In this document: piece by piece, positions 25,489-39,865 of the stretch
How the letters are laid out: each line of letters starts with the position of its first letter
How positions within the stretch are numbered: the first letter of the stretch is position 1
Assembly (NCBI RefSeq): GCF_900169265.1
Contig: NZ_FXYX01000003.1
Coordinates: forward strand, 1 to 64,000
Length of the DNA: 64,000 bases
Source: Brevibacterium iodinum ATCC 49514
GTDB lineage: Bacteria; Actinomycetota; Actinomycetes; Actinomycetales; Brevibacteriaceae
Direction: 5' to 3'
Notes under the pieces: model-generated
Told to the model about the DNA's origin: nothing
Databases searched by the model: none
Seen by the model: the letters and a program-made list of their open reading frames with translations, nothing else
Translations under genes and position numbers: made by a program

Positions 25489-26700
25489 GTGCCCATCTAT
25501 CTCGATCACGCAGCCACCTCGCCGATGCCCGCCGAGGTGCTCGAGGTGTACACGAAGGAGCTGGCCCGTCGGGCCAACCCCTCGGCCCTCCATGCGGTCG
25601 GACAGGCGGCACGGATGCGCATCGAAGAAGCACGCGAAGGAATTGCCCGCGCGGTCGGTGCGGCCACCTCGTCGGAGGTGATCTTCACATCCGGAGGCAC
25701 CGAGGCCGACAATTTCGCTCTCAAGGGCCTCTACCTCGCCCGCAACAACGGAACGTTCACGGAGCCTGCCCGCCCGCGGGTGCTGACGACGACGATCGAA
25801 CATCCCGCGATCCTCGAGACCGTGGAGTGGCTGGAGAGCCTCGGCGCCGAAGCCGTGTACCTCGACGTCGACTCGGCGGGGCGTCTCGATTTGGACGCGG
25901 CGACCGCTGAACTGCGCCGCGACCCAGAACGCACCGCGCTCATCAGCGTGATGGCCGCGAACAACGAGATCGGCACTCTGCAGCCGATCGCCGAGATCGG
26001 TGAGATCGCCGCCGAACTCGGCATTCCCTTCCACATCGACGCCGTGCAGGCACTCGGACAGATTCCGCTCGACTTCGCCGCACTCAAGGCGACGGCCATG
26101 ACGATCACCGCGCACAAGATCGGCGGTCCCGTCGGCATCGGCGCACTCCTGCTCGACCGCGCAGCGAGCCCGACGCCCATCCTCCACGGCGGGGGACAGG
26201 AGCGCAGCGTGCGTTCGGGCACCCTCGACGTCGCCGGTGCCGTTGCCTTCGCCGCCGCTGTCGACCTCGTCACTGCAGACCTTGAGTCCCGGGCGGCCCG
26301 ACTGTCGTGGCTGCGCGACCGCCTCATCGCGGGAATCGAATCGAGCATCGACGGTGCCGTGCTCTCGGGCCCGCGCGGAGCGGACCGCCTGCCGGCCAAC
26401 GCCCATTTCACGTTCCCGGGCTGCGAAGGGGACTCACTGCTGTTCGGTCTCGATGCCAGGGGATTGGCCACCTCGACGGGATCGGCCTGCTCTGCCGGCG
26501 TCTCCCGTCCCTCCCATGTGCTCTTGGCCTGCGGGATGGATGAGGACAGCGCCCGCACCACCCAACGCTTCACGCTCGGTCACGACACGACCGAAGCCGA
26601 CGTCGATGCCCTGCTCGCGGCCGTTCCCGAGGTCGTCGACCAGGCACGCCGAGCCGGGATGGTTTCGGCAACACCCCGATGGATGCAAGGAGCATCATGA
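25489..26700 (+). CDS. Cysteine desulfurase
   Basis: 403 residues, PLP-dependent enzyme taking sulfur from cysteine as a protein persulfide. The PLP lysine is in TAHKIGG (K210), and the persulfide Cys is in [11 protein letters not shown] (C334). [10 protein letters not shown] and [10 protein letters not shown] are further family blocks. GTG 25489 fits a leaderless start. The stop overlaps mnmA, so its main client is probably tRNA 2-thiouridine formation by MnmA; it is iscS-like in sequence but no Fe-S scaffold gene is near. Confidence 0.92.
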   Translation: MPIYLDHAATSPMPAEVLEVYTKELARRANPSALHAVGQAARMRIEEAREGIARAVGAATSSEVIFTSGGTEADNFALKGLYLARNNGTFTEPARPRVLTTTIEHPAILETVEWLESLGAEAVYLDVDSAGRLDLDAATAELRRDPERTALISVMAANNEIGTLQPIAEIGEIAAELGIPFHIDAVQALGQIPLDFAALKATAMTITAHKIGGPVGIGALLLDRAASPTPILHGGGQERSVRSGTLDVAGAVAFAAAVDLVTADLESRAARLSWLRDRLIAGIESSIDGAVLSGPRGADRLPANAHFTFPGCEGDSLLFGLDARGLATSTGSACSAGVSRPSHVLLACGMDEDSARTTQRFTLGHDTTEADVDALLAAVPEVVDQARRAGMVSATPRWMQGAS

Positions 26701-27911
26701 GAGTACTCGTCGCCATGTCCGGCGGAGTCGATTCCTCCGTCGCAGCCGCCCGTGCCGTCGACGCCGGACACGAAGTCGTCGGCGTTCACCTCGCTCTGTC
26801 CCGAATGCCTGGGACCCTGCGCACCGGATCGCGCGGCTGCTGCACGATCGAAGACTCCCGCGACGCCCACCGCGTGGCGGGAATGCTCGACATCCCTTTC
26901 TACGTCTGGGATTTCTCCGAGCGGTTCAAAGAAGACATCGTCGATGACTTCATCGCCGAATACGCCGCCGGACGCACTCCGAACCCCTGCATGCGCTGCA
27001 ATGAGCGCATCAAGTTCGCAGCCCTCCTCGACCGGGCCTTGGCGCTCGGCTTCGACGCCATCGCCACCGGCCACTACGCCGAGGTGCTGCGTGACGACGA
27101 GGGCCGGCCCGAACTGCACCGCGGTGAGGATCTGGCCAAGGACCAGTCCTACGTCCTCGGTGTGCTCACCTCCGATCAGCTCGAGCACTGCTACTTCCCG
27201 ATCGGGGCGACCGTGTCGAAGGCCGAAGTGCGCGCCGAGGCGGCCGAGCGCGGTTTCTCCGTGGCCAACAAGCCCGACTCCTACGACATCTGCTTCATCC
27301 CCGACGGGGACACGAAGGCGTGGCTGGCCGACAAGATTCCGATGCGTCCCGGACTCATCAAGGACTCCGAAGGTGAGGTTCTCGGCGAGCACGACGGGGC
27401 GATGACGTACACGATCGGTCAGCGCAAGGGGCTGGGCATCGAGAAGCCCGCTCGTGATGGCAAGCCGCGCTTCGTCACCGGCCTCGACCCGGCGACGAAC
27501 ACCGTCACCGTCGGGTCGCGCGCCGACCTCGCGGTCTCGCATCTGACCGGCATCCGCACCTCGTGGGCCGGTGCAGCGCCGTCGGACATGGGTTCGACTC
27601 CGGAGACCGGGATCGACTGCGAAGTGCAGATTCGTGCCCACGCCGATCCGGTGGCGGCCCGTGCCTGGCTCGGCGAGTTCGTCGCCGAGGCGCCCGAGCA
27701 TGAAGTCAACCCCATCGTCGACGAGGTCGAGGTGCCTGCCGCACGTCCGGCCGGGCAGCTCATGTACGTCGACGTCGATGAGGAGCTGTCCGGAGTGGCC
27801 CCGGGGCAGACCATGGTGGTCTACCGCGGCACCCGTGTGCTCGGCCAGGCCACCATCGACTCCACGGCGAAGGACCGCATCACCCCGGCACCCGAGTTCG
27901 CCGGAGCCTGA
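26697..27911 (+). CDS. mnmA: tRNA-specific 2-thiouridylase MnmA
   Basis: 404 residues. It activates U34 of tRNA Glu/Gln/Lys with ATP and inserts sulfur. The PP-loop MSGGVDSS (7-14), nucleophile in NPCMRCN (C98) and the persulfide Cys in [11 protein letters not shown] (C199) are all present. AAGGAG precedes ATG 26697, which overlaps the desulfurase stop by four bases: sulfur donor and user are coupled. Confidence 0.95.
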   Translation: MRVLVAMSGGVDSSVAAARAVDAGHEVVGVHLALSRMPGTLRTGSRGCCTIEDSRDAHRVAGMLDIPFYVWDFSERFKEDIVDDFIAEYAAGRTPNPCMRCNERIKFAALLDRALALGFDAIATGHYAEVLRDDEGRPELHRGEDLAKDQSYVLGVLTSDQLEHCYFPIGATVSKAEVRAEAAERGFSVANKPDSYDICFIPDGDTKAWLADKIPMRPGLIKDSEGEVLGEHDGAMTYTIGQRKGLGIEKPARDGKPRFVTGLDPATNTVTVGSRADLAVSHLTGIRTSWAGAAPSDMGSTPETGIDCEVQIRAHADPVAARAWLGEFVAEAPEHEVNPIVDEVEVPAARPAGQLMYVDVDEELSGVAPGQTMVVYRGTRVLGQATIDSTAKDRITPAPEFAGA

Positions 27912-27965
27912 GCCGCTTCCGCAAGTCGAGGCGAGGGCTGGGGGGCCGATGTCGGCCACTGGCGA

Positions 27966-27971
27966 TACTCT
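27966..27971 (+). promoter_or_regulatory. -10 element TACTCT
   Basis: TACTCT is 6 bases before ATG 27978 (GATACT, two bases upstream, is an alternative register). A G-rich stretch before the ATG could instead act as a ribosome site. Confidence 0.3.
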
Positions 27972-27977
27972 GGGGGC

Positions 27978-30021
27978 ATGAAGGAAAGTCCCCAAGATGT
28001 CGTCACGGCACCTTATGGAACCTGGTCTTCACCTCTGGGCGCCGCCGAGGTGGCTGCCGGTGCCGCTCCGATCTTCGATGCCGCCTTCCGCGGAGACGAG
28101 ATCTTCTATTCGACGAAGATTCCCGCCGAGAAGGCCCGCACCGGCCTCGTCCGTACGTCACTGTCACGTCCGGGAGAGCGAGAGCAGGTCATTCCGACCG
28201 GGTTCAACATCCGCTCCGCCGTCCACGAATACGGGGGAGCCTCGTGGGCTCTCGACCAGAACAGCGAGGTTATCTACTTCGTCAACGCCGCAGATCAGCG
28301 CGTCTGGCAGATCATTCCCGGGCGAGCCCCGCATGCCCTGACCCCGGATAGTTCGGGGCGGATCCGCTACGGAGATCTGCGCATGAGTCCGTGGGGATTG
28401 CTGTGCGTGCGCGAGGACTGCCGGGCCACCCGTCGTGAACGCGCGATCGTGCTGCTGACCAAGCACGGGACGACGAATGTGCTTTCGACACACTCTCATT
28501 TCATGGCCTGGCCCAGGCTCTCACCCGACGGCAGCACCTTGGCATTCATCGGCTGGGAGCACCCGAACATGCCCTGGGACGGAACTACCCTGTGGCTGGT
28601 CGATGTGCGCACGCCGGCCACGCCTGCGGTTGCCGTGCTCAGCGGCGACGGGATCGAACGCCCGCGCAGGTCCGATCCGAGCATGCCGAGCCCGACCGAT
28701 CCGGGCATCTCCCTGCTCCAGCCGGAGTTCACCTCCGATTCCTCGCTTCACGTCATCTCAGACCATCAAGGGCACTGGTCGTTATTCGAGCTCGACTTCG
28801 ACCCCGTCGCCGCGCGTCCCCTGGTCACCGACGACCGTCAGGCGCCGGCGCCCGAAAGAATCGGATTCGACCGGCTGCGACCGGTCATCGACACCGGCGA
28901 GGAGATCGGCGGCGCCCTCTGGCAGCTGGGCACGCGGTGGCACCTCAACGACGGGGATGAAGTGTGGGCGCATTCTCAGGCGGCCACCGCAACACTCGTG
29001 CGCCGCCGGCTGAGCCTATCCGACAAAACGCTCACCCCTTCCGACACGACTTGGGAGACCATCGATACGACAGGGGAGACCTTCGGCACGATCGAACTCC
29101 TCGACCTCGGACGCACCCACCTGCTGCTGACGGTGAAGTCGACCAGGCGCCCCGGAGTCCTCTATGCCGTCGACCGGGCGACAGGACTGTTCACCGAGAT
29201 CGCCAGCGAACGCCTCGACACCCACCAGGGCTACTACTCCCGCGCGCAGGTCGGTGAGCTCGGAGGAGTGCCCGTCGTCATCCACCCGCCCCACAACCCT
29301 CGCTTCGCAGCTCCCGTCGACGAACTCCCGCCCTTCGTGGTCTCGATCCACGGTGGACCGACGGGGCAGGCGACCCCGGAGATGACGGCCCGCACGAGCT
29401 TCTTCACCTCCCAGGGCATCGGCGTCCTCGAAGTCAACTACGGCGGGTCGACCGGATTCGGCCGTGCCTGGCGTGACCGGCTGCGCGGCGGGTGGGGAGT
29501 CATCGACGTCGAGGACACCGTCGCCGCTGTCAACGGACTCGTCGCAGCCGGACTCGCCGATCCGAATCGCATCGCCATCTCCGGAGCCTCCTCGGGCGGG
29601 TGGACGGTGCTGTCCGCCCTGGCCTCGACGAACGTGTTCGCCTGCGGCACCTCGTATTTCGGAGTCACCGACCTCATGCGCTTCGTCGTCGACACCCACG
29701 ACTTCGAATCCCACTACATCGACGGCCTCGTCGGGCCCTGGCCCGCAGCTCAGGACGAGTACATCACTCGGTCGCCGATTCGCCGGACCAGCGATATCAC
29801 GGTGCCCGTGGCCGTCATGCAAGGCGACCGCGACCCGATCGTCCCACCCTCACAGGCGCAGGAATTCGTCGATACACTCGAACTGGCCGGAGTGGAGTAC
29901 ATTTACCGTCTGTACAAGGGCGAGTCCCACGGCTTCGTCCGCGCCGAAACCATCATCGATTCCCTGGAAAGCGAGTTCGGATTCTATGTCGACGTCTTCG
30001 GAATCCCCCGAGCCCACCAGC

Positions 30022-30029
<8 letters not shown>
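27978..30029 (+). CDS. S9-family prolyl oligopeptidase
   Basis: 683 residues. N-terminal beta-propeller (about 30-400) and C-terminal alpha/beta hydrolase. Catalytic Ser in SGASSGGW (about 537), Asp in MQGDRDPIVP (about 618), His in KGESHGFV (about 655). IHGGP (oxyanion loop) and NYGGSTGFGR are typical of acyl-peptide hydrolase/dipeptidyl peptidase types. There is no signal peptide, so it probably clears short peptides in the cytoplasm. It overlaps the next gene by 8 bases. Confidence 0.88.
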
Positions 30030-33419
<3,390 letters not shown>

Positions 33420-33588
33420 GATGTGCCCGGGCCTCGTGCCTGGTCCCTGGTGCCTCGCTGCCGGAGGGAATACTTCGCGGGTCCTGGAGTTTCCATGGTG
33501 CGGCTGTGATTCGTTCGTGACCGAACTCGAAGTCGGGGCTCAGACTCAGCCAAGCTCAGAGACAGCTTCGAGTGGAAGAGTGTGGGAC

Positions 33589-34149
33589 ATGAGATGGATC
33601 CCCAAAGTTCTCGCCGGTACCTGCGTGGTCGTCGCCGCGGCCCTGACCGCAGTGCCGGTTACGGCGGGCCTGGCCGACCTGGTGCTGGGGCCGGGACCGA
33701 ACAGCACCAAACGCAATGCGCAGCCTGAACTGACGTCCATGCGCACTCCGGCCGCCCCGGTCACCGCGCGGACCGAGGAGTCGACGATCACGCTCGCCGG
33801 CATCTCGACGGAGGATTACGAGGTCATCGAAGGCACGATCGTCGACGATTCTGCAGTCGGCACCTCGCTCACCGGCACCGCCTCGGCGAACACCGGATCG
33901 TCCGGTGCTGTCACACCGAACGGATCGGCTTTCACCACAAGTCAGGCGGCCGGCAGACTGTCAGCCGGCACGGACCTCGTCGCCGCCACCGCGGCCGACG
34001 CCCGGACCCGCATCGCCGATCTCGCCGCCGACCTCCAGGCCGGAGTCTCAGCCGGAGAGTTCACCCAGGCCGACGCCGACCGCGTCGTGGCCGACATGGC
34101 CGGATACATCCAAGGCACCCGCACCTGGCCCGAACGCTTCCCCGCCTAA
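33589..34149 (+). CDS. Exported protein of unknown function
   Basis: 186 residues. N-terminal signal or anchor (MRWIPKVLAGTCVVVAAALT), Thr/Ser-rich low-complexity middle, helical C-terminus (TAADARTRIADLAADLQAGV). No family recognised. The start is uncertain; ATG 33589 is used because the signal begins there. The 169 bases between ligA and this gene show nothing clear. The stop lies 6 bases before a very large palindrome. Confidence 0.6.
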   Translation: MRWIPKVLAGTCVVVAAALTAVPVTAGLADLVLGPGPNSTKRNAQPELTSMRTPAAPVTARTEESTITLAGISTEDYEVIEGTIVDDSAVGTSLTGTASANTGSSGAVTPNGSAFTTSQAAGRLSAGTDLVAATAADARTRIADLAADLQAGVSAGEFTQADADRVVADMAGYIQGTRTWPERFPA

Positions 34150-34155
34150 TAATTA

Positions 34156-34211
34156 CTACCTGACGGCGGCCCAGCAACCTCGCGCGAGGTTGCTGGGCCG
34201 CCGTCAGGTAG
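34156..34211. repeat. Perfect 56-bp palindrome
   Basis: Positions 34156-34211 read the same on both strands: 28-base arms starting CTACCTGACGGCGGCCCAGC, with no spacer and no mismatch. It follows the stop at 34149 by 6 bases, so a U-less terminator is the simplest role, but the arms are exceptionally long. Confidence 0.9.
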
Positions 34212-34262
34212 TCCTGAGGGAAGGTCACAGCGCAACGGCGGGAGCGGGCCCGGGGGAGAGAC

Positions 34263-34268
34263 TAGACT
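34263..34268 (+). promoter_or_regulatory. -10 element TAGACT of gatCAB
   Basis: TAGACT lies 34 bases before ATG 34303, which has its own SD-like GGCAGGG. This start is leadered, unlike many others here. No clear -35. Confidence 0.35.
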
Positions 34269-34302
34269 GGGGGCGAGTGAAAACGACGATGAAAGGCAGG
34301 GA

Positions 34303-34608
34303 ATGACGGAGTCTTCCGCAATCACCCCCGAACAGGTGGAGCATCTGGCTTCACTGTCTCGGATCGCCATGAGCGACGATGAGCTGAAATCGCTCGCCGG
34401 TGATCTGAGCACAATTCTGGGAAACGTCGCCAGGGTCAACGAAGTGGCCGGCGACGATGTGCCCGCAACCAGCCACCCCATCCCGCTGACGAACGTCATG
34501 CGCCCCGACGTCGTGGGCGAGACGCTCTCCAGCGAACAGGCACTGGCCTCGGCCCCGGCCGCCGAGGACGACAAGTTCCTCGTCCCGCAGATCCTCGGAG
34601 AGGAATGA
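34303..34608 (+). CDS. gatC: Asp-tRNA(Asn)/Glu-tRNA(Gln) amidotransferase subunit C
   Basis: 101 residues, normal length. [21 protein letters not shown] is the family N-terminus, and PTSHP-like PATSHPIPL with the LVP end is conserved. GatC belts GatA to GatB. First gene of the gatCAB unit, with a one-base gap to gatA. Confidence 0.93.
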   Translation: MTESSAITPEQVEHLASLSRIAMSDDELKSLAGDLSTILGNVARVNEVAGDDVPATSHPIPLTNVMRPDVVGETLSSEQALASAPAAEDDKFLVPQILGEE

Positions 34609-34609
34609 G

Positions 34610-36112
34610 ATGACTGAACTGACGAACAAGAGCGCCCTCGAACTCGCCGCAGGACTGAAATCCGGCGAGTTCTCCTCCGTCGACGTCACACAGGCGCACC
34701 TCGACCGCATCTCCGCCACCGAGGATGACTTCAACTCCTTCATCACCGTCACCGACGAACTCGCTCTGGAGACCGCGAAGGCCGTCGACGCCAAGCGTTC
34801 CGCCGGTGAGGACCTGCACGCCCTCGCCGGTGTTCCGGTGGCGCTGAAAGACCTCGTCGTCACAGAAGGCACGCGTACGACCGCCGGGTCGAAGATGCTC
34901 GAGAACTGGGTTCCGCCCTACGAATCGACCGTGCACAACAAGGTCAAGGCCGCAGGACTGCCGGTGCTCGGCAAGACCAACCTCGACGAATTCGCCATGG
35001 GCTCGACGACGGAGCACTCGGCCTTCGGCAACACGCGCAACCCGTGGAACCTCGACCATGTGCCCGGAGGATCGTCGGGAGGCGCGGCCGCAGCGCTGGC
35101 CGGTTTCCAGGCCCCGCTGTCGGTGGGCACCGACACCGGCGGATCCGTCCGCCAGCCCGCCGCGTTCACCGGCACCGTCGGCGTCAAGCCGACCTACGGG
35201 TCGATCTCGCGCTTCGGCATCATCGCCATGGCCTCGAGCCTCGACCAGGTCGGACCGATGGGCCGAAACGTCGCCGACGCCGCAGCCCTGCACGAGCTGC
35301 TGGCCGGACATGATCCGCTCGACTCGACCTCGCTGCCCGATGAGGTCGGCGGATTCCTGAGCGCCGCCCAGACCAGCGAGCTCAAGGGCAAGAAGCTCGG
35401 TGTCATCAAGCAGCTGGCCGGTGAAGGATACCAGGACGGAGTCCGCACCGCGTTCACGGCAGCGCTGGAAACCGCTGCCGCTGCCGGAGCCGAGATCGTC
35501 GAGGTCGACTGCCCGTCGATCTCCTACGCCCTCGACGCCTACTACCTCATCATGCCCTCCGAGGTGTCTTCGAACCTCGCCCGCTATGACGGCATGCGCT
35601 ACGGCCTGCGCGTCGAACCGGAATCCGGTCCCGTCACCGCCGAGACCGTCATGTCGGCCACTCGTGCCGCAGGCTTCGGATCGGAGGTCAAGCGCCGCAT
35701 CATCCTCGGCACCTACGCTCTGTCGGCCGGCTACTACGACGCCTACTACGGTTCGGCGCAGAAGATCCGCACCCTGGTCCAGAACGACTTCGCGAAGGCC
35801 TTCGCCGACTGCGACGTCCTCGTGTCCCCGACGACCCCGACGACCGCACTGAAGTTCGGTGCGGAGAAGGCCGCCGACCCGATGTCCCTCTACCTCGGCG
35901 ACGTGGCGACGATCCCGGCGAACCTCGCCGGCATACCCGGTCTGTCCCTGCCCGCTGGCCTGGCCGATGGTCTGCCCGTCGGCTTCCAGATCCTGGCTCC
36001 GGCCCGTGAGGACATCAAGCTCTACGAGGTGGCCGGACCACTGGAAGCCGCACTAGAATCCGACGGCGGACGCGTGCTCGACACTCTCGCGGAAGGACTG
36101 AACGCCAAGTGA
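34610..36112 (+). CDS. gatA: Glutamyl-tRNA(Gln) amidotransferase subunit A
   Basis: 500 residues. Amidase-signature enzyme releasing ammonia from glutamine. The Ser-cisSer-Lys triad is present: K80 in VALKD, S155 in GGSSGG, S179 in [18 protein letters not shown] precedes ATG 34610. It overlaps gatB by four bases. Confidence 0.96.
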   Translation: MTELTNKSALELAAGLKSGEFSSVDVTQAHLDRISATEDDFNSFITVTDELALETAKAVDAKRSAGEDLHALAGVPVALKDLVVTEGTRTTAGSKMLENWVPPYESTVHNKVKAAGLPVLGKTNLDEFAMGSTTEHSAFGNTRNPWNLDHVPGGSSGGAAAALAGFQAPLSVGTDTGGSVRQPAAFTGTVGVKPTYGSISRFGIIAMASSLDQVGPMGRNVADAAALHELLAGHDPLDSTSLPDEVGGFLSAAQTSELKGKKLGVIKQLAGEGYQDGVRTAFTAALETAAAAGAEIVEVDCPSISYALDAYYLIMPSEVSSNLARYDGMRYGLRVEPESGPVTAETVMSATRAAGFGSEVKRRIILGTYALSAGYYDAYYGSAQKIRTLVQNDFAKAFADCDVLVSPTTPTTALKFGAEKAADPMSLYLGDVATIPANLAGIPGLSLPAGLADGLPVGFQILAPAREDIKLYEVAGPLEAALESDGGRVLDTLAEGLNAK

Positions 36113-37590
36113 AATACGAAGACGCGATCAAGAAATACGATCCGGTCATCGGCATCGAGGTCCACGTCGAACTCGGCACCGCGACCAAGATGTTCGACGC
36201 CGCCCCCAACACCTTCGGCGGGGGACCGAACACGAACGTGACCCCCACTTCCCTCGGGCTGCCCGGGTCCCTGCCCGTGGTCAACGAGAAGGGGGTGGAG
36301 TACGCGATCAAGATCGGTCTGGCACTCGGCTGCGAGATCGCCGAAACCTGCCGGTTCGCCCGCAAGAACTACTTCTACCCGGACGTGCCCAAGGACTTCC
36401 AGACCAGCCAGTCCGATGAGCCCATCGCGGCCGAAGGCCAGGTCGAGGTCGAGCTCGAAGACGGCACCTTCGTGACCGTCCCCGTCGAGCGAGCTCACAT
36501 GGAGGAAGACGCCGGCAAGAACACCCACGTGGGAGGGGCCACCGGCCGCATCCAGGGCGCCGACCATTCCCTCGTCGACTACAACCGTGCCGGTGTGCCG
36601 CTCGTGGAGATCGTCACCCACCCGATCACCGGGACGGGGGAGCGGGCCGCCGAGGTGGCCGCCGCCTATGTGCGGACCCTGAGGGACATCTTCCGCGCCC
36701 TCGACGTCTCCGAAGCGCGCATGGAACAGGGCAATGTCCGCGCCGACGTCAACGTATCCCTGCGGGAGAATCCCGAGGCACCGCTGGGCACCCGTACGGA
36801 GACGAAGAACGTCAACTCCTTCCGCTCGATCGAACGCGCAGTGCGCTTCGAGATCGCCCGCCAGGCGACCCTCCTCGAGGCGGGGGAGAAGGTCGTCCAG
36901 GAGACCCGTCACTTCCACGAGGAGACCGGAGAGACCTCCTCGGGGCGTCCGAAGTCCGACGCCGACGACTACCGGTACTTCCCCGAGCCCGACCTCGTCC
37001 CGCTGCAGCCGTCCCGAGAATGGGTCGAGGAGCTGCGGGCGAGCCTGCCCGAGCTGCCGGCGCAGAAGCGCCGCCGCCTCCTCGGGGAATGGAAGTTCTC
37101 CGACCTGGAGATGCGCGACATCGTCAACGCTGGACTTCTCGAAGCCATCGAGGACACCGTCACCGCCGGTGCGAAGCCGGCCGCGGCACGCAAGTGGTGG
37201 ACCGGTGAGGTCGCCCGCCTGGCCAACCAGGAGGACAAGCACCCCACCGAGATCGTCACACCCGCACAGGTGGCAGGACTCGTCGATCTCATCAACGAGG
37301 GCAAGCTCAACGACAAGCTGGCCAAGGATGTGCTCACCGGAGTCGTCGCCGGCGAAGGCGAGCCCGCCGAGGTGATGAAGGCCCGCGACCTCGAAATCGT
37401 CGAGGACACCGGTGCACTCGAAGCCGCCGTCGAGGAGGCCATCGCGGCCAACCCCGATGTGGTCGAGAAGATCAAGGGCGGAAAGATGCAGGCCATCGGC
37501 GCGCTCATGGGCCCGATCATGAAGGCCACTCGCGGACAGGCCGATGCCGGAAAGGCCAAGAACCTCATCCTCGCCAAGTTGGGCGTCTGA
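36109..37590 (+). CDS. gatB: Aspartyl/glutamyl-tRNA amidotransferase subunit B
   Basis: 493 residues. Kinase/transamidase subunit that activates misacylated Glu-tRNA(Gln). [48 protein letters not shown] and [17 protein letters not shown] are family blocks, and the C-terminal YqeY-like helical tail is complete ([14 protein letters not shown]). GTG 36109 overlaps the gatA stop. Confidence 0.96.
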   Translation: MKYEDAIKKYDPVIGIEVHVELGTATKMFDAAPNTFGGGPNTNVTPTSLGLPGSLPVVNEKGVEYAIKIGLALGCEIAETCRFARKNYFYPDVPKDFQTSQSDEPIAAEGQVEVELEDGTFVTVPVERAHMEEDAGKNTHVGGATGRIQGADHSLVDYNRAGVPLVEIVTHPITGTGERAAEVAAAYVRTLRDIFRALDVSEARMEQGNVRADVNVSLRENPEAPLGTRTETKNVNSFRSIERAVRFEIARQATLLEAGEKVVQETRHFHEETGETSSGRPKSDADDYRYFPEPDLVPLQPSREWVEELRASLPELPAQKRRRLLGEWKFSDLEMRDIVNAGLLEAIEDTVTAGAKPAAARKWWTGEVARLANQEDKHPTEIVTPAQVAGLVDLINEGKLNDKLAKDVLTGVVAGEGEPAEVMKARDLEIVEDTGALEAAVEEAIAANPDVVEKIKGGKMQAIGALMGPIMKATRGQADAGKAKNLILAKLGV

Positions 37591-37659
37591 GTCCAGGTCC
37601 GACTCCGATCCTGGTCGACGCCGGCGCCTGACAGCGCCGAGCAGGACTCAGGATTGATC

Positions 37660-37730
37660 CAGCCACACCCTCTAGACTGTGCGTCCAAGGGAACCGATCG
37701 GTTCTCCAAGCACAGCGGAGGGTGTGGCTG
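37660..37730. repeat. Nested inverted repeats after gatB
   Basis: Outer arms CAGCCACACCCTC/GAGGGTGTGGCTG (37660-37672, 37718-37730), middle arms CTGTGC/GCACAG (37677-37682, 37710-37715) and a perfect inner palindrome GAACCGATCGGTTC (37691-37704). It may terminate gatCAB; the inner palindrome also looks like an operator for the next gene. Confidence 0.75.
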
Positions 37731-37797
37731 TTCGCATTCCCCGCAGCAGATGGCCCGCAGGGCCGAGTGTGTGACCCACACGCATGGAGGTGAAACG

Positions 37798-38832
37798 GTG
37801 TCTGAGTGGAAGTCGCTGTGGAAGAGCGAATGCGGTAAGTCCGCCCCGATCTATCGTGTGCTGGTGCCCGAGAGTGTCAACGAGGCAGTGCTGCGGGCCT
37901 GGAATGCGCGCGGTTACCGCTACTCCGCCGGAGCACCGAGCGCCATGATGCTCAGCGGCGGGATGAGCCGGAACTTCTTCCGCTCCAGTGCCCTGTTCAA
38001 AGGCGGAACCGCTGCTGGCACCGCTGTCACCGCTGGTTTCGCAGCCCCTGGGGGACTGGCGCTGGTCTCGGGGTTCGCCGATGCGGCACTGACCTTCGGC
38101 GGGATGGGCGCGGCCACAGCCTTGGGCACCGGAATCTTCGCCGCCGTCACCGGCCCCAAATACCTGCGTGATCCGAAGCGACTGAGCCGCAAGAACCGGC
38201 GCAAGGTCTCAGGCGCCCAGTGGGTGACTCCGGCCAGTCTCGGCTATCTGCCCGGGCGCAAGGAGGGCCGGGACACCGACGAGCAGCGTCTGTTCCATCT
38301 CGCCGTCACAATCGCTCGCAAGATCGTGCGCACCCGCGCGTGGACCCACCCGATCCTCAAAGACCACGTGTCCCGCGTCGACCTCGACCATGCTGTGGCC
38401 TCCATCGGAGTGCGGCTGCAGGAACTCGTCAGCCTGCGCGAGGAGATCGAAGGCATCCGCGATGCGGGAACCGCGAAGTCGGTGGAGACCTATCTGTCGA
38501 AGCTGGCCGTCGCATTCTCGTCGATGGCCCGCCGCGTGGAGTCGATGCACGAATACTACGAGCGCCTCCTCGAACTCGACCAGCAGCTGATGCTGCTGCA
38601 CAACTCCGAACGCTCCCGCGAGCTCGGCGATCGGGTGCTCGACGTGCTGTCTCGCACCGCAGCTGATGATTCAGCCGATTGGCAGTTCAGGGAGCTGCGC
38701 ATCGATGCGGATTCGCAGTCGTCGATCATCTCCGGGCTCGTCGCCGAACTCGACCAGACTGCCGATGATTTCGACGACTTCGACTCCCGCTTGGCTGCGG
38801 CTCAAAAGTCCGTGGACGAACTCGAGGCTTGA
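37798..38832 (+). CDS. Unknown protein with Gly/Ala-rich hydrophobic core and coiled-coil tail
   Basis: 344 residues. N-terminal soluble part (SEWKSLWKSECGKSAPIYRVL, about 1-65), a hydrophobic Gly/Ala stretch (about 68-115, perhaps two membrane helices), a basic patch (KRLSRKNRRKVS), then a helical C-terminal half with heptad-like Leu/Glu spacing (about 190-340). GGAGG lies 8 bases before GTG 37798. No family recognised; membrane-tethered coiled coil is an inference. Confidence 0.65.
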   Translation: MSEWKSLWKSECGKSAPIYRVLVPESVNEAVLRAWNARGYRYSAGAPSAMMLSGGMSRNFFRSSALFKGGTAAGTAVTAGFAAPGGLALVSGFADAALTFGGMGAATALGTGIFAAVTGPKYLRDPKRLSRKNRRKVSGAQWVTPASLGYLPGRKEGRDTDEQRLFHLAVTIARKIVRTRAWTHPILKDHVSRVDLDHAVASIGVRLQELVSLREEIEGIRDAGTAKSVETYLSKLAVAFSSMARRVESMHEYYERLLELDQQLMLLHNSERSRELGDRVLDVLSRTAADDSADWQFRELRIDADSQSSIISGLVAELDQTADDFDDFDSRLAAAQKSVDELEA

Positions 38833-38908
38833 GTTCGGCCCTGGTTCAGTGGTCGGCCGATCCTGGTTCGCCGACGTGTCTCAGCTCGTCGGCCCGCCCG
38901 CTCCCGGC

Positions 38909-39481
38909 TCAGTGACCGAAGGGATCGGGGTCGACTCCCGGCATCCAGGACAGGCCCGGCTGATCATAGCCGTGAGCCTCCTGGGCCTTCTTCCACTTCT
39001 TCGACCACCGCTTGTCGAGGCGGTCGACGTAGAGGGTGCCCTGCAGGTGGTCGTATTCGTGCTGCATTATGCGGGCGAACCACCCGTCAGCGCTCAGGGT
39101 CACCGGTTCGCCTTTCTCGTCGAAGCCGTTGACGGTGACCCTGTCGGCACGTTTGAGGGGGAAATCGAGACTCGGAACCGACAGGCATCCTTCGGTCTCA
39201 TCGTCGGGATCGGGACGGGTGTCGGGAACCTTCGAGGCAATGAGCACGGGATTGACGAAGGTGCCGCGACGACGCACACCATAGTCATCGTCGGCGTTGA
39301 ACACGAAGATGGACTTGCCGACACCGATCTGCGGTGCGGCCAGTCCGACACCGTTGCTGGCGTCGAGCGTCTCGTGCATGTCTGCGACGAGTTCGGCAAG
39401 GTCTTCGTCGAACTCGGTGATCTTCTCGGCACGACGATGCAGAACGGGCTCGCCGTAGACGACGATGGGATGAATAGCCAT
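38909..39481 (-). CDS. def: Peptide deformylase
   Basis: 190 residues. It removes the formyl group from nascent proteins using a bound metal. All three motifs are present: GVGLAAPQIG (about 46-55), EGCLSVPS (metal Cys, about 100) and QHEYDHLQG (metal His and Glu, about 142). The C-terminus is longer than minimal forms (KRWSKKWKKAQEAHGY). ATG 39481 lies 7 bases after TACGAT and has no SD. Confidence 0.94.
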   Translation of the reverse strand: MAIHPIVVYGEPVLHRRAEKITEFDEDLAELVADMHETLDASNGVGLAAPQIGVGKSIFVFNADDDYGVRRRGTFVNPVLIASKVPDTRPDPDDETEGCLSVPSLDFPLKRADRVTVNGFDEKGEPVTLSADGWFARIMQHEYDHLQGTLYVDRLDKRWSKKWKKAQEAHGYDQPGLSWMPGVDPDPFGH

Positions 39482-39488
39482 GAGGACA

Positions 39489-39494
39489 ATCGTA
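39489..39494 (-). promoter_or_regulatory. -10 element TACGAT of def, leaderless layout
   Basis: On the minus strand TACGAT is 7 bases before ATG 39481. Confidence 0.45.
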
Positions 39495-39747
39495 TCGGTC
39501 ACCTGAGACCGTCTCAGACTCCGCCCGATCGCAGCGCTCGGGCGCGATCTCGGGGGGAGGGCCGCCTCGGTGATCGTGTCCACCGATTGCTCAGCGGTTG
39601 ATCGCATCCCGCGCTCAAGTGGGTGGATGGATATGCGGCTATCTCGGGTATGTGATAGGTGTTGTCATAAAGTTTCGCCCCCAGCGAACACAGATTGTTG
39701 AGCAACATATCTGGGAACACGTTCAGGGTCGGCGTGGTTATGATGAG

Positions 39748-39817
39748 GGCAAGCCGTCTCGGACCACGAGATGAAAGCTGTCGCTCAACCCTTGCCGGAA
39801 CAGCTCTGCCGAGTGGT
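39748..39817 (+). ncRNA. Possible structured leader (pseudoknot) of cysK
   Basis: Two complementary pairs interleave: GGCAAG 39748-39753 with CTTGCC 39791-39796, and AGCTGT 39776-39781 with ACAGCT 39800-39805. CTCGG 39758-39762 can also pair with CCGAG 39809-39813. Interleaving implies an H-type pseudoknot in the leader, if this stretch is transcribed; TATGAT at 39739-39744 may be the -10, placing transcription start inside or at the edge of the structure. The rest of the 384-base gap shows nothing clear. Confidence 0.3.
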
Positions 39818-39865
39818 GAGAGGCCTGTGACGGCGGGTGCACACAGAAGCGTGAAAGGACTTACT

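Noticed and set aside
39765-39800. SAM-I-like core (GATGAAA ... CAACC) before cysK
   Set aside because: Only short pieces match; the flanking stems and kink-turn of SAM-I are not present, so I report only an unclassified possible pseudoknot.
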